From assembly GCF_964656455.1 (NCBI RefSeq), contig NC_135715.1:79152414-79216413 (forward strand): a stretch of 64,000 nt of DNA. The letters are read 5' to 3'. A model generated the notes under the pieces. That model was not told the origin of the DNA, made no database searches, and saw only the letters and a program-made list of their open reading frames with translations. The translations under genes and the position numbers were made by a program. Source of the DNA: Halichoerus grypus. Taxonomy: Eukaryota; Chordata; Mammalia; Carnivora; Phocidae. Of this stretch, positions 12,820 to 23,484 are shown piece by piece; within the stretch, counting starts at the first letter, position 1, and every line of letters begins with the position of its first letter.

Positions 12820-13006
12820 GGGGCTCCTGGGTGGCTCAGCCGGTTAAGCCTTCGGCTCAGGTCGTGATCCCAGGGTCCTGGGATCAAGCCTTGTGTTGGG
12901 CTCCTTGCTCAGCAGGGAACCTGCTTCTCCCTTTCCCTCTGCCCGTCCCCCACTTGTGCTCTCTCTCTCTCTCCCAAATAAATAAATAAAATCTTAAAAA
13001 AAAAAA
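12820..13006 (+). mobile_element. SINEC, full length
   Basis: GGGGCTCCTGGGTGGCTCAG to an A-rich end. A small internal deletion removes the usual GCGTCTGCC segment (reads TTAAGCC-TTCGGCTCAGG). Confidence 0.92.
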
Positions 13007-14960
13007 GAAATTATCTCATAGATTCTCATACTCTTGCAAGAATTAAAAGAGAAAACAGATGCTTAGGAACCTGAAGAACTATCTCCTAGTGAAACAGGAG
13101 CATGAGGTTATTGAATCATTAAGTTGGGCCATCTGGTTTGAAGGGGAATCACGAGGACTGACACTTCATGGCCCAAGACAGGTCTAGTGCTAAATTCAGA
13201 AGCAGAAACTCCTTCCTTTTTGCAGTGTAATCTATGCTGGCAATACTCACCAGGGAAGGGAACTCTAGATTTCTAAACCACTATCAGGAAAGCAAGTTCT
13301 AGACTCTCCCCCACCACACCCCCAACTTCAGTCATGTAGTGAGAAGTTACTGAGTCAGCCAGCTGAGCTGGGGTCTGCAGAGCAGAGAGGTGGGGGATGT
13401 GGAGGCCAAAGGCAGAAAAAGATCAACACTACGACTCTTCACACTGGTTTGAAAACCTTAAGATGAGAGTTTATTCGAAACACTCATCCCATATATTGTG
13501 AATTGCTAAGATTTTGGCTCTGTCTTAAGAAATCCTCAAGAAATATTAAAATACCAACAATAATGCTATATAGTAAATACAGACATTGTAACTTCCCAAG
13601 TAACTTCACAGTGTTCGGGAAGCAGTGGAGAGAGGGCTCCAACGTTGACAGTAATGTTTCTGCAAGCCGTGGGCTCCTAAATGCCCTTGGGAAAATACTG
13701 GTCTGGGGGAGAATTTAAGTAAGTGACACTGGCTGTAAACTTTTGACTTAATCAAGGCAGGGCTGTTTTCAAAAACAGAAGTGCCCTAAAATCAAGGAAT
13801 TAAACTCTGTTGTTAAGAAATTCAGCAGAGACTCACACAGATGAGTCTTGCTCCTAATTGCCCAAAGGACACTTAACTTGCCTCCACCATGTATGTGTCT
13901 GATTACATCTCTTAAGAAATGTGTACAGAACATTTACAATTGTGCCAGAAGCTCTTTAAATTATTATGCTTTTTTATTCACTACTATTGCCTTCATATGA
14001 AGTAAATATGTTTCAAGTGTTTATTTGTGAATTAATACTTTGTAATTCAAACAGATTGTAAATTCCTCCAGGGGACAGAGACTGGCACAGAGACAATGAA
14101 ATCTTTGGGTGAAGAAAGTTCTCATCTCCCTCAACATCCAGCCTATGGTCTCATATGAACAGAAGTTTAATAAATAATTGTTGAATTAATTTATAAAAAT
14201 ACTATAAAAGATATGTATATTTCACAAAGTAAGTAAAATACTATGCATTGCCAAGTTGTATAAGTAGGTAATGAATTTAGTAATTTTAAACTAAAAGAAA
14301 AAAGTCAAATTACAGGGTTTTTTTAATGCATCTTAAACTTGGGTGCTTAAAGAAAAGCACTATTAAATTCTGCTCTCACATGATCACAGACAAGATAACT
14401 GTGTTACTCTGGGCTGCCACCTTTAGGAAGGACATAAATATTCAACAAATATTTGTTGAACTTTCATTAAGATGCGCAAAGCACAAACATTTATGCAGAT
14501 TCAATTCAGACCCCAAAAGTAATTCCATCCCTGACTACCAGGGGGCACCCTAAGCAAGCATATCTGGGTGGCTGGTAGAAAGGAAAAGAGGACCGGTGGT
14601 GCCTCTCCAACACCCCTGTGTGAGGCGATCCTAGCTCAGAGAGCAACAATGCAGTCAAGTCTCTCTCCACTGTACACCTTTTTTGCTAGAAATGTTACTA
14701 GCATGTGGAAATGGGACCTGTCAAATGAGAATTCAGCTTTAATCTGTTTGGCATACATGCATATGTACATATACATGGACATTTTCCCCTGAAATTATCC
14801 TAAACGTAATCTTTCTTGAAACTAAATGAGAAGCAAACAATCTTTACAAATAAAAAGTAAATCATATGATTAAGATCTAAGTTGTCTACCTAGAAAATAT
14901 ACAATGTGACAGGTGTAGTAAAGAAATCACTGTTTTCTTAATTCTGCTCATCTTTACACA
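13007..14960. other. About 2 kb intergenic without recognised repeats
   Basis: Unique-looking DNA about 2-4 kb upstream of the GJA3 CpG island. A TGAGTCAGC motif lies at 13351-13359. No exon or family was recognised. Confidence 0.45.
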
Positions 14961-15285
14961 ATATCATTTTTAATGTTTTTATTGTGGTAAAATATCCATA
15001 ACATAAAATTTATAATTTAACCTTTTTTAATTGTAGAGTTCTGTGGTATTAAGTACATTCACAATGTTCTGCAACCACCACCACCATCTGTGGGCCCAAC
15101 TTTTTCACCTTCTCAAACTGAAACTCTATTCCCACTAAACACAAATTCTCCATTCTCTCTTCCCCCAGCCTCTGGCAACCACCAATCTACTTTCTGTCTC
15201 TATGATTTTGACTACTCTAGATACCTGACATAAGTAGAATCATACAGTATTTGTCTCTTTTGTGACTGGTTTATTTCACTTACGA
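14961..15285 (-). mobile_element. L1 3' fragment, minus strand
   Basis: Reverse-oriented L1 3' UTR (TTTATTGTGGTAAAATATCC at about 14977, TTCTGTCTCTATGATTTTGAC at about 15191). It ends at a junction with a plus-strand L1 tail. Confidence 0.85.
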
Positions 15286-15314
15286 ACTTCCAGTTACAAA
15301 ATAAACCAGTCACA
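15261..15314. repeat. 16-bp perfect inverted repeat at L1/L1 junction
   Basis: TGTGACTGGTTTATTT at 15261-15276 and its exact complement at 15299-15314, separated by 22 bases, span the meeting point of the two opposite L1 fragments. Confidence 0.9.
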
Positions 15315-15505
15315 GGGACGAAAAGTACAGCATAATGTATTATAGTCAGTAATACTGTAATAACTTTGTATGGTGACAGATGGTAACTACATTTATTGCT
15401 ATGGCCATTTCATAATGTATATAATGGTCAAATCACTATGTTATATACCTGAAACTAATATTAATATTGTATATCAACTATAGTTCAATTAAAAATAAAA
15501 ATAAA
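15286..15505 (+). mobile_element. L1 3' end, plus strand
   Basis: GTAATAACTTTGTATGGTGAC at about 15355 and CACTATGTTATATACCTGAAAC at about 15436 are L1 3' UTR sequence in plus orientation, ending in an A-rich tail that runs into a SINEC. Confidence 0.82.
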
Positions 15506-15705
15506 GGGACGCCTGGGTGTCTTAGTCCTTAGGTTTCTGACTCAATTTCGGCTCAGGTCATGGCCTCTGGTGGTAGGATCCAGCCCCGCACAGGGCTCCG
15601 CACTCACCAGGGAGTCTGCTTGAGATTCTCTCCCTCTCCCTTTGGCCCTCCCCCGACTCACACATTCTCTCTCTCTCTAAAAGTGAATAAATAAATCTTT
15701 AATAA

Positions 15706-15748
<43 letters not shown>

Positions 15749-15750
15749 AA
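15506..15750 (+). mobile_element. SINEC with expanded (AAAT)n tail
   Basis: GGGACGCCTGGGTGTCTTAG start, diverged body, and a tail that has become about twelve AAAT units (15702-15750). Confidence 0.9.
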
Positions 15751-16140
15751 TATTCTCAACTATTTGAAGACCTTATAGAACAGTATTTCTCAATTTAAAA
15801 AAAAACTAAGTCTACATGACCACCACCTACTACATACATACACCTTCAAGTTCTAAAAGGAACTAGATATTTTAGATGTGACTTCAGAAGCTTAGTTTTC
15901 TTTCGTCCCTGGGATAGCCCTAAGTTCAGATCACAAATGAATAAGTCAATTCCCTAGGACAAGCATATAGCTAATCAGAACAGATCTAAACTCTAATAAA
16001 GGTGACCAATGGAAGCTGTTCCCTAGAAATTTGAAAACAATCAAAGACTCTAATTTTGCCACATTCTTGCAATAAATCCATCACTCATAAAGGGAATTCT
16101 GGGATCATTTTCAGCTTCTAGAATGGTCAACAAAATTCTT
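15751..16140. other. Intergenic, no recognisable feature
   Basis: Nothing assigned between the SINEC tail and the pyrimidine tract. Confidence 0.4.
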
Positions 16141-16258
16141 CCTACCTTCCTTCCTTCCTTCCTTCCCTCCCTCCTTCCCTCCTTCCCTCCCTCCCTCCCT
16201 CCCTCCCTTCCTTCCTTCCTTCCTTCCTTCCTTCCTTCCTTCCTTCCTTCCTTCCTTC
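16141..16258. repeat. (CCTT)n/(CCCT)n pure pyrimidine tract
   Basis: About 118 bases with no purine on the plus strand beyond the first few positions: CCTT and CCCT tetramers, the last block being an almost uninterrupted (CCTT)n. It lies about 0.45 kb before the GJA3 CpG island. Confidence 0.95.
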
Positions 16259-16689
16259 GATATCTTGCCCAGGCCAGGCCCCATGCTAAACCCTGAGGAC
16301 GCAAAAGCAAATCCTGAGGCGCGGAGGGAACACAGAGTCGCCTAAACTGAGTTGAGACAATAACAGACAGGGATGGGATTCCTTCCTTGCTCGGTGGCCT
16401 TTTGTAGTTGGCTTTCCTTTGAAGTGTGCGCAGTACCAACTCTAGGGAGGAAAGAAGATGTTAAAACCTTCACCCCAGTCTGGGCAAGCAGGCTAGGCCT
16501 TGCTCTAGCATCTGGTCACTAGCACCAATGAGAATGAGTGACCTGCAGGGACACCTTCCCTGTCACCTCGGGCAGGGCCAAGTCTCAAGTGCATCGGAAC
16601 AAGTTCTTTAAAAAAACACACACACACGCACACACACAAAAGAATCCCTGTGACCGCCGGCTAAATTAAGTGTGTTTGACGGGAACCAG
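16259..16689. other. Sequence between pyrimidine tract and CpG island
   Basis: GC content rises gradually. A short (CA)n lies at about 16615-16638. It may hold proximal promoter elements; none was recognised with confidence. Confidence 0.4.
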
Positions 16690-17179
16690 GCTCGCGGCCA
16701 CTATTTATAGCTCCTCGGCTCCCTTCCCGGGACGTGCTCCAGCCTCCGCCCGGGCGCGGCCCTCGACAGCATCCACGCTGCGGCCCCGGCTCTTCTTTGG
16801 TAGATTCGGCCAGGTTACGTGGGAACCCCCTGCTCAGTGGCCCGTGCCCCGCGCTGGCTGTCTAGAATCGCGTCCCCCGGCGGCCCAAGACGCCCCAAAG
16901 CCCACGCACCCCCCGGCTCAGGAGCGCCCCCAGTGCTGCGGCTCGGCCCTGCGAGGGCAGGCGTGAGCTGGATCGCGGGGCGGGCGCACGTGCGCGCGAC
17001 GGGCGCCCCTGGAGCCGGCAGGACGGAACCAGTGCGCCCTTTGCTCGCCCTCGCCCCCCGCCCTTCGTCGGTCTTGTGCTTCAGTGGAGACAGACGCGAG
17101 GCCCGCGGGAGCCCGGCGGCGGGAAAGAGCCCCTGCTCCACATCCGGAGCAGGAGGGCGCTCCCGTGGGTGGGGCGCGG

Positions 17180-17350
17180 GATGCAGGTGCGGGTGGGAAA
17201 GCCGGACGGTTGCAGGGTGACGGGGGGTGCAGGGGCGAGTGGGAATGCGGGTACGGTTGCGGGGTGATGGGGTGCAGGTGCGGTGCAGGTGCGGTGCAGG
17301 TGCAGGCTGGCGGGACGTGATGGGGACTGCGGGTGCGAGGCGGGAAGCGG
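17180..17350 (+). repeat. G-rich minisatellite-like tract with G-quadruplex motif
   Basis: Degenerate GGTGCGG/GGTGCAG units. Two copies of the 11-mer CGGTGCAGGTG lie at 17281-17302. At 17222-17251 four G-runs of three or more are separated by loops of 4-5 bases, satisfying the usual G-quadruplex pattern. Confidence 0.8.
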
Positions 17351-17559
17351 CTGCAGGTGGGTGTGCAGGATGGGGAACTAGGGGCAGGGTGCGCGTGCGG
17401 GACGAGAATGCGGGGCGCCGACCGGCGGCGGGGCGGGGGCCTTGCGCAGCGCCCTGGCACCGCCCCCGCGCGGCCCCCAGGCTGAGGTGGAGGCGGCGGG
17501 GGCGTGGCGCGGCGGCCCGGGCTGCGGCTTGGGGGCGCCGAGCGCGGGGCGCACTGGGG

Positions 17560-17715
17560 CCGCGGGGATGGCCGCCGGGGCGGGGAGGCCGGGCCCTTGC
17601 GCGGGGCGCACGCGTTAAGTTGCACCGCACGTGTAAGAGAAATTCTCCTTTTCAGAGCGGCCGGGAGCCCTGCTCGAGAAGGAGCGCACCCGGGTCGCCG
17701 CCGCGGCAGAGCGGG
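17560..17715 (+). other. GJA3: Predicted noncoding first exon of GJA3 (5' end nominal)
   Basis: The 3' border is supported by a splice donor reading GCGGG|GTAAGC with GT at 17716-17717. The 5' border is arbitrary because no transcription start can be fixed by sequence alone; it may lie as far upstream as about 16735. An internal TTCTCCTTTTCAG|AG at about 17643-17657 could act as an acceptor, so a two-exon 5' UTR cannot be excluded. The exon carries no start codon that leads into the connexin frame. Confidence 0.45.
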
Positions 17716-17930
17716 GTAAGCGCAGGGCCGGGCGCCCCGGAGGCCCAGGCGCCGGCGGCCGGGGGCAGCCCCGGGGCGGAAGGACGGGCGGGACGCCGGC
17801 GCCTCCGACCTCCCCAGACGGGCTCGGGCGGGCCGGGGCGGAGCGAGCCGGAGCCCGAGCCCCGCTGCCCGTTTGCGGCTCCCGGCCTCTTAGAATTCTT
17901 TCGGGAATCTTGGGGAAGTGATGGGAGCGG

Positions 17931-19676
17931 CAGGGCTAGAGAGCGGGGCTCAGGAAACTTTCTGGAAAACTTTGGGAATAATTGATGTTCCTTTGCTCCT
18001 GGAGATCTCTGCAGAGCGCCAGTTCTCAGCTGTGTAATGGCTTTCTTTGGTGGATGGCAGAAGGCTGGGTTGAAAATGTTTCCTTGACGGTGTTTTCCCC
18101 CTTGAGTGGGGAAGCTGGAGTGGTTCTAGAACTGCAGATCTGAGGGATCTTAAGGACTGTTTAAATACTTGAATATTCTCAACAGATACCACAGCCGCAA
18201 GGAATGGAGTTCAACTGCTGGCGTTTAGCATCGCCACGCTTTCTACCCAGTTGTGTTGGTGTCTTTTAGGAACGATGTTGGCTCGCCTACTTACTTTAAG
18301 AAACTTTTTGAAATTTCTTTTTTTCTTTCTTTCTCTTTCTTTCTTTCTTTTCTTTTTTTTTTTTTTTTAAGAAACGTTTTAGTTATAAGTACCACGATCT
18401 AATTTCTTGACCCATATGCTTGTTATGGTGTGTTTGAGTATAAAGAATTTACAGAAGAGTGGAAAAACACTTATCTGCATTCTACAGTAATCCCTTCTTT
18501 TAGGGGCTTTTCTCACAGTGAATTGCAGCGACGCGGGTGTATTTGCCTTGCAGTCTACACTCTAGTGAGCAGAATTCATCCCAGTTTGCAGAGCTCTCAG
18601 TTCATGAATATTTGTGACTGGGACTTTAGGGACAAGTGGAGTTCTCCAGTTTTTACTTTACCAAGATACCGCCAAATATGTCACTTAAAGATGGTTACAT
18701 ACAAACAGCTGAGGCGTGAATTATGCTTTGGTTTATATTACTCAAAAATTCAAATGGGTGATTTATGATATGTGCATCACTTCACTGACAGTCCATCAGT
18801 GTCCTGTGAAACGTATTGCAAAACAAACAGTAAAGGATTAAAGAGGAAAAGGGGGGACTTATTTTCCAAGGGTCAGTGTGTTCAAAGTGAACAACAGCTA
18901 ATTTGGCACATATTCCACTGGCTCAGCAGTTTGATCCATGTTGAGATAAGCATCTCACAAGGGCAATGCACGTGTTACTGTAGTGTAAAGTAATTCACAA
19001 AAACTTTACTACTATAACAAACCAAACAATGCTATTTAGGTTAACCAGTTGATATTTAACAGGCTTAAAGCCATCTGAAGATAGTGAAATGTGGTTAACA
19101 AAATGTCACTGTTTGTAAATAAGAAAAAGAATTTTGACACAATTTCCTTGAATGTTATTTACATTTTAAGTTGTGTTCCTTTTCTTAACAAAATAACTTT
19201 CACACTACACATTTGAACCTTAAAAGTAATTGTGTGTATGTATCACAGCCATTTTATAAAGCCTCATGTATGTAAAGAATTTAAACTATAATTAGTCTTC
19301 AGATGCTACCATCACTTGAACATGCACCTAACACAGAATAAATAGGATATATGTATTTTTAGGATTTTACCTCAGTATCACACATAATTATATGAGTAAA
19401 CACATAGTTTTTGTACTGTACTAAAATACCAGAACATTCTAGACAGTGGAAAGGCCTTTGAGAAGTATTTCACCCCGTACAGATAGCATGATTTCCAGGA
19501 TCTCTGTATTCAGAAACAGCCAAACTCATGATTAACATACAGTGTCCTTCTCTCCTCCGCTCCACTGTGTTGTGGCCATTACCAATACTATGTAACACTT
19601 GTCATACTATATTTTGATTCGTTTTTTTTTTACAAGTCTGCCTCACCCATAGATTGTGAATAAAACTCCTGAGAGT
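17931..19676. other. Intronic, no recognised repeat
   Basis: About 1.7 kb of GJA3 intron right after the CpG island. Apart from a (TTTC)n/poly(T) run at 18317-18369 nothing was identified. The 112-codon frame at 18430-18768 lacks any domain. Absence of old repeats may reflect regulatory constraint or chance. Confidence 0.45.
18317..18369 (+). repeat. (TTTC)n and poly(T) run
   Basis: Pyrimidine-only microsatellite in the intron. Confidence 0.9.
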
Positions 19677-19690
19677 AAGAACCATCTCTT

Positions 19691-19899
19691 TATTTTTTTT
19701 ATTATTATGTTATGTTAATCACCATACATTACATCATTAGTTTTTGATGTAGTGATCCACGATCCATTGTTTTCGTATAACACCCAGTGCTCCATGCAGT
19801 ACGTGCCCTCCTTAATACCCATCACCGGGCTAACCCATCCCCCCCACCGCCCTCCCCTCTAGAACCCTCAGTTTGTTTCTGAGTCCATAGTCTCTCCTG
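19691..19899 (-). mobile_element. Young 5'-truncated L1 with perfect 14-bp TSD
   Basis: Poly(T)-headed minus-strand L1 3' end of about 210 bp (GTTAATCACCATACATTACATC at about 19715; ACACCCAGTGCTCCATGCAG at about 19781). AAGAACCATCTCTT at 19677-19690 is exactly repeated at 19900-19913. The sequence is of a type common in arctoid carnivores. Truncation, tail and TSD show normal target-primed retrotransposition. Confidence 0.95.
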
Positions 19900-19913
19900 A
19901 AGAACCATCTCTT

Positions 19914-20480
19914 AATTAGTAGCACAGTGCCACACACATGATAGGTGTTTGATAAGTGTTTACTAAATTGAAGTGGGAAAAAGAATCCAATACATGTGAT
20001 CATTAACAGCATACACGTGTCTCTAAAAAACAATATGTTTTTGCCATTTCAATATAATGCATAAAGGGAATAAAATAGTGATAAATTTTAATCTTACTTC
20101 ATTCTTACAGTGGTGGGAAATTCTTCATCATGATAACTGGGTTAGTACTCTATTGCTTTTTTAAAATCTCTGGTCTTCAAAAGTATGACTTCGTAATGGT
20201 TGACGTGAACAGTTTCTGCACTCTTACATTTTCTTTAATTTGAAGAATTAGTGGCTTCCTTTAAATTTACTGTTGACAAACTAATGATACTAAACGTAAA
20301 AATCACCTAATTTTTTTCGTTCAGACCACCTGATTATCTCCATGAGTTAATGCTCATTTTATTCGTGAAACTCCATTTCGTATTACCCTTACAATGAATC
20401 TTTGATTCTAGAACATAGAAGAGATTTCTATGTTGTATCCTAATAAAAGTGGGTTTGAATAAGAAAAGTGAAATTATATT
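19914..20480. other. Intronic; possible ancient repeat tail at start
   Basis: AGCACAGTGCCACACACATGATAGG with following bases at about 19920-19975 resembles the tail of an L2 or MIR that the L1 interrupted. The rest is featureless. Confidence 0.4.
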
Positions 20481-20671
20481 GATTTTTTAAATATTTTATT
20501 TATTTATTTGACAGAGATAGCGAGAGCAGAAACACAAGCAGGGGGAGTGGGAGAGGGAGAAGCTGGCCTCCCGATGAGCAGGGAGCCCGACGTGGGCCTC
20601 GATCCCAGGACCCTGGGATCATGACCTGAGCCGAAGGCAGACGCTCAATGACTGAGCCACCCAGGCGCCCC
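20481..20671 (-). mobile_element. SINEC, minus strand, perfect 12-bp TSD
   Basis: Reverse orientation (TTTTATTTATTTATTTGACAG start; GAGCCACCCAGGCGCCCC end). TGAAATTATATT lies at 20469-20480 and 20672-20683. Confidence 0.96.
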
Positions 20672-20743
20672 TGAAATTATATTTATACTATAGAAATTAT
20701 TATTTCAAAAATAGAAACCATTTTGACAGATGTAATTTGTGTC

Positions 20744-20799
20744 AGTAATATAAATGGAAAAATAAAATATAAGTAATATAAATGGAAAAATAAAATATA
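20744..20799 (+). repeat. Perfect tandem duplication of a 28-bp unit
   Basis: Bases 20744-20771 and 20772-20799 are identical, each beginning AGTAATATAAATGG, followed by a diffuse AT-rich run to about 20825. A recent slippage or small duplication. Confidence 0.93.
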
Positions 20800-21139
20800 A
20801 TATATATAAATATAAAAATATATGAGGTTTTGTTCACTAAAACAAGAGTAAAGATAATATGTGAATTTGCTTTAAGATGACAATGTCAATTTATATGATG
20901 GAGTAACAGGACTGTTCTTAGCATGTCAGTAATATTTAACAATATTAGCCACTTTGGAATGGAAGAAAAAGAGCAAAAGCTTAAAATGTACTCTAACCCA
21001 TGTTTCTAAACACATGTTTTAAAGTGTGGTAGAGCAATATGACTAAAGAGGCAGCTCTTCTAATCAATATCAGCCTGGTGCATAATGCACATGGGAGGGG
21101 AAGGTACGCTGGCCCGAGAAGAAAAAGGCAGGAGTTTTC

Positions 21140-21305
21140 GTGCCGGCTTCAGCACTGTGGGCTGTGTAGCCTTCTGTGAATCACAGTACCCTCTCAGGGG
21201 CCTCCATGTCCCCATGTCCCCATGTCCCCATATCCCCATCTGTAACATGAAGAGGATAAACTAGACCACTTCTGAGGTTCTTTTAGCTCTAAAATGCTGT
21301 GATTC
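21140..21305 (+). mobile_element. MIR SINE with internal CCCCATGT expansion
   Basis: MIR blocks GTGTAGCCTTCTGTGAATCAC (about 21158) and CCCCATCTGTAACATGAAGAGG (about 21234). Between them CCCCATGT is repeated (21209-21240), an expansion of the normal single CCCCATCTGT block. Confidence 0.75.
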
Positions 21306-22407
21306 CATATTTCCTCCATGGATGAGCAAGATTCCTGAAGGATGTAATTTGGATTTATAGAGGGAAATTACCTTTTAACTGACCAGACTGTATGAAATCA
21401 GTGCTTGGCATACTATTCCCACTGCCTGGTCTGTGGTTTAGACGTGCTAAAGCACCCCTATAATTTTCTTTATTGTTATTTACTCTTGCTTCAAGCCACC
21501 CTTCAGGAAGTATTGGTAAATTGAATTTTACTTCAAGGGTATTGACTTTTTTCTTTATTATTCAATTATTAAAAGTTTGAGAACTAATGTTGAAATACAT
21601 GAAAATCATTGCTAAATTACACTAAAAAGAGTAAGTAAAATGTTTAAATAAGTGAAAACTTCAAGTGGTATTCTTAGGTTTTTCACAGAGGTTATTTTAA
21701 AAACTTTTAATGCCATTTAATAATTGGCAGGAGAAACTGGAGGACTCCACAGGGTAATGGAACAGGGAACACAGTTGGAGGGTTTAAAAAGGAAGCCTAG
21801 TATGGCATGAATAGTATTGGAAGACAGTCATGTTTCTAATTATGCTCCAGACTATTTACATTTTTCTGTCAATTGAACTGAAGCTCAACCAGCTGTTAAT
21901 TGTCTAGCTTAATATTAGAACTCTAATTGTGGAAATGGTGACTTAATACTGATTTCTGGTAGGAATATTTATTTTATTCAAGTATTTCAAGAAGAAATAC
22001 TGTGGATAAAAAGCTAAGGGTATTTTTAATTTTGTCATTCTTAAATATAAAAATTGAAGACATTTGTTTTTAAACTAATACAGTTGTTTAAGTTGCTTCC
22101 AACTTCCAATTAGCTCTCACTTAGCTTTTCAGTTACAGAATGTCAAAAACAAAAGAAAAACTGAGTTTTTCCCTTTGACTAAGGATGAAAAGTGTTAACG
22201 ATAGTTACCTTAGCCAAGTAAAGACTTAAAGAGCACATGACTTTTCAGGTATTTATAAACAATTTAAAATCCAACCCCCCAAAGAACAATTAAAATTCCC
22301 ACATAAAAGAGAAAATAGAGGGATAATAATAATAACACATGATGGCAGGTGTTTTCTATCCATTCTTATTTAATAAGTAAAATAAGTAGAATAAAAGTAT
22401 AATTTAA
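21306..22407. other. Intronic, no recognised feature
   Basis: AT-rich unique-looking DNA. Confidence 0.4.
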
Positions 22408-22520
22408 GGTGCACCTGGCTGGCTCAGTCAGTGGAGTGTGCAACTCTTGATCTCGGGGTTGTAAGTTTGGGCCCCATGTTGGGTGTAGAGATTACTTGAA
22501 AAATAAAATCTAAAAAAAAA
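22408..22520 (+). mobile_element. Short SINEC variant with perfect 15-bp TSD
   Basis: Only about 113 bp: GGTGCACCTGGCTGGCTCAG head, body ending GTAGAGATTACTTG, then poly(A), without the CT-rich 3' half of the other copies. AAAAGTATAATTTAA lies at 22393-22407 and 22521-22535, so the short form inserted as such. Confidence 0.92.
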
Positions 22521-22535
22521 AAAAGTATAATTTAA

Positions 22536-22904
22536 AACAATTTCATGTTTCTGGAGATTTGTTCTCTGACAATAAAAATATATAATTCTAGCAGTACTTT
22601 AAAATTATTGATTAAGAAGTTAGAAAATTAGTGTTTTATAATTTCATTAAATCAGTTGGTCTGTATGAGAGACATCACTCTGTATGAGTTATGTCTCCTG
22701 CCAGAGCACGAGATTACTGAAAAGTTAAGTAATAGAAACCATGTACTTTTCCATTTAAAATAAGGAATCCCCTGGAACTGTATAATAATAAACAATTGTA
22801 CACTAAGATAAAGAATACCCTTAAATTATATATGTATATTTTATAATAATACTAGCAAATACTAAAATCACATTGTCTATTTAAAAGATCCATGGGTGGG
22901 GGGT
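22536..22904. other. Intronic, no recognised feature
   Basis: AT-rich; nothing assigned. Confidence 0.4.
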
Positions 22905-23111
22905 AGGCACCTGGGTGGCTCATTCAGTTAAGTGTCTGCCTTTGGCTCAGGTCATAATCCCAAGGTCCTGGGTTCGAGCCCCACATTGGGTTCCTTGCTC
23001 AATAGGGAGCCTGCTTCTCCCTTTCCTTCTGCCCCTCCCCCTAGCTTGTATCCTCTCTGGATATCACTCTCTCTCTCAAATAAATAAAATCCTAAAAAAA
23101 TAAAAGAAAAG
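22905..23111 (+). mobile_element. SINEC, full length
   Basis: GGCACCTGGGTGGCTCATTC to an A-rich tail. Probable short duplication AAAAGATC on both sides. Confidence 0.9.
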
Positions 23112-23484
23112 AAAAGATCTATAGGGATTTTTTTGTAGATATATTCTGTATACCATAAATGTAGCATATGTGATAAGACACTGGAAAAAGTCACAATAAA
23201 CTCTCATTCTTTTTCAAGCATATCAAAATTGGTTCTTTAGCTAAAGAAAAACCAACAAGACTAATAATTTAAAAACTTCAAATAAACAATATTTGGAACC
23301 AAACAAAGGAATCTAAGTACGAATACCATAGAGTTTCAAAATCATAAGAAAATACCATGAATAATTTTCTGCCAATAAATTTGAAACTTAGAAATGGAAA
23401 ATTTTCTAAAAGATATGAACTATCAAAATTCACTTAAGAAATAGCAACCCAACTTATGCAGATAACAGTTAATGAAATTGAATT

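Larger units (their letters stand above)
16690..17930 (+). promoter_or_regulatory. GJA3: CpG-island promoter, probably of GJA3
   Basis: About 1.2 kb of very GC- and CpG-dense DNA in an otherwise AT-rich window. Visible elements: a TATA-like TATTTATAG at 16702-16710; GC boxes at 16977-16985, 17430-17439 and 17577-17585; and a perfect palindrome GCGCACGTGCGC (E-box core CACGTG) at 16984-16995. It lies about 16 kb upstream of the GJA3 coding exon and ends near a strong plus-strand splice donor at 17716. Human GJA3 has a noncoding first exon separated by a long intron, so this is the natural candidate promoter. The transcription start is not determined; if the TATA-like site is used the first exon is about 1 kb, otherwise shorter. 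Long open frames on both strands here are GC-driven and not coding. Confidence 0.75.

Noticed and set aside
1..17700. Possible GJB2 coding exon in the left flank
   Set aside because: The neighbour expected from human synteny was looked for, but no connexin MDWG/MGDW start or loop cysteine pattern was found other than GJA3.
16815..17985. Long open frames in the first CpG island (271, 235 and 252 codons on both strands)
   Set aside because: Overlapping frames on both strands with Arg/Pro/Gly/Ala-rich composition; GC-rich DNA has few stop codons. No domain is visible and they cross the predicted splice donor.
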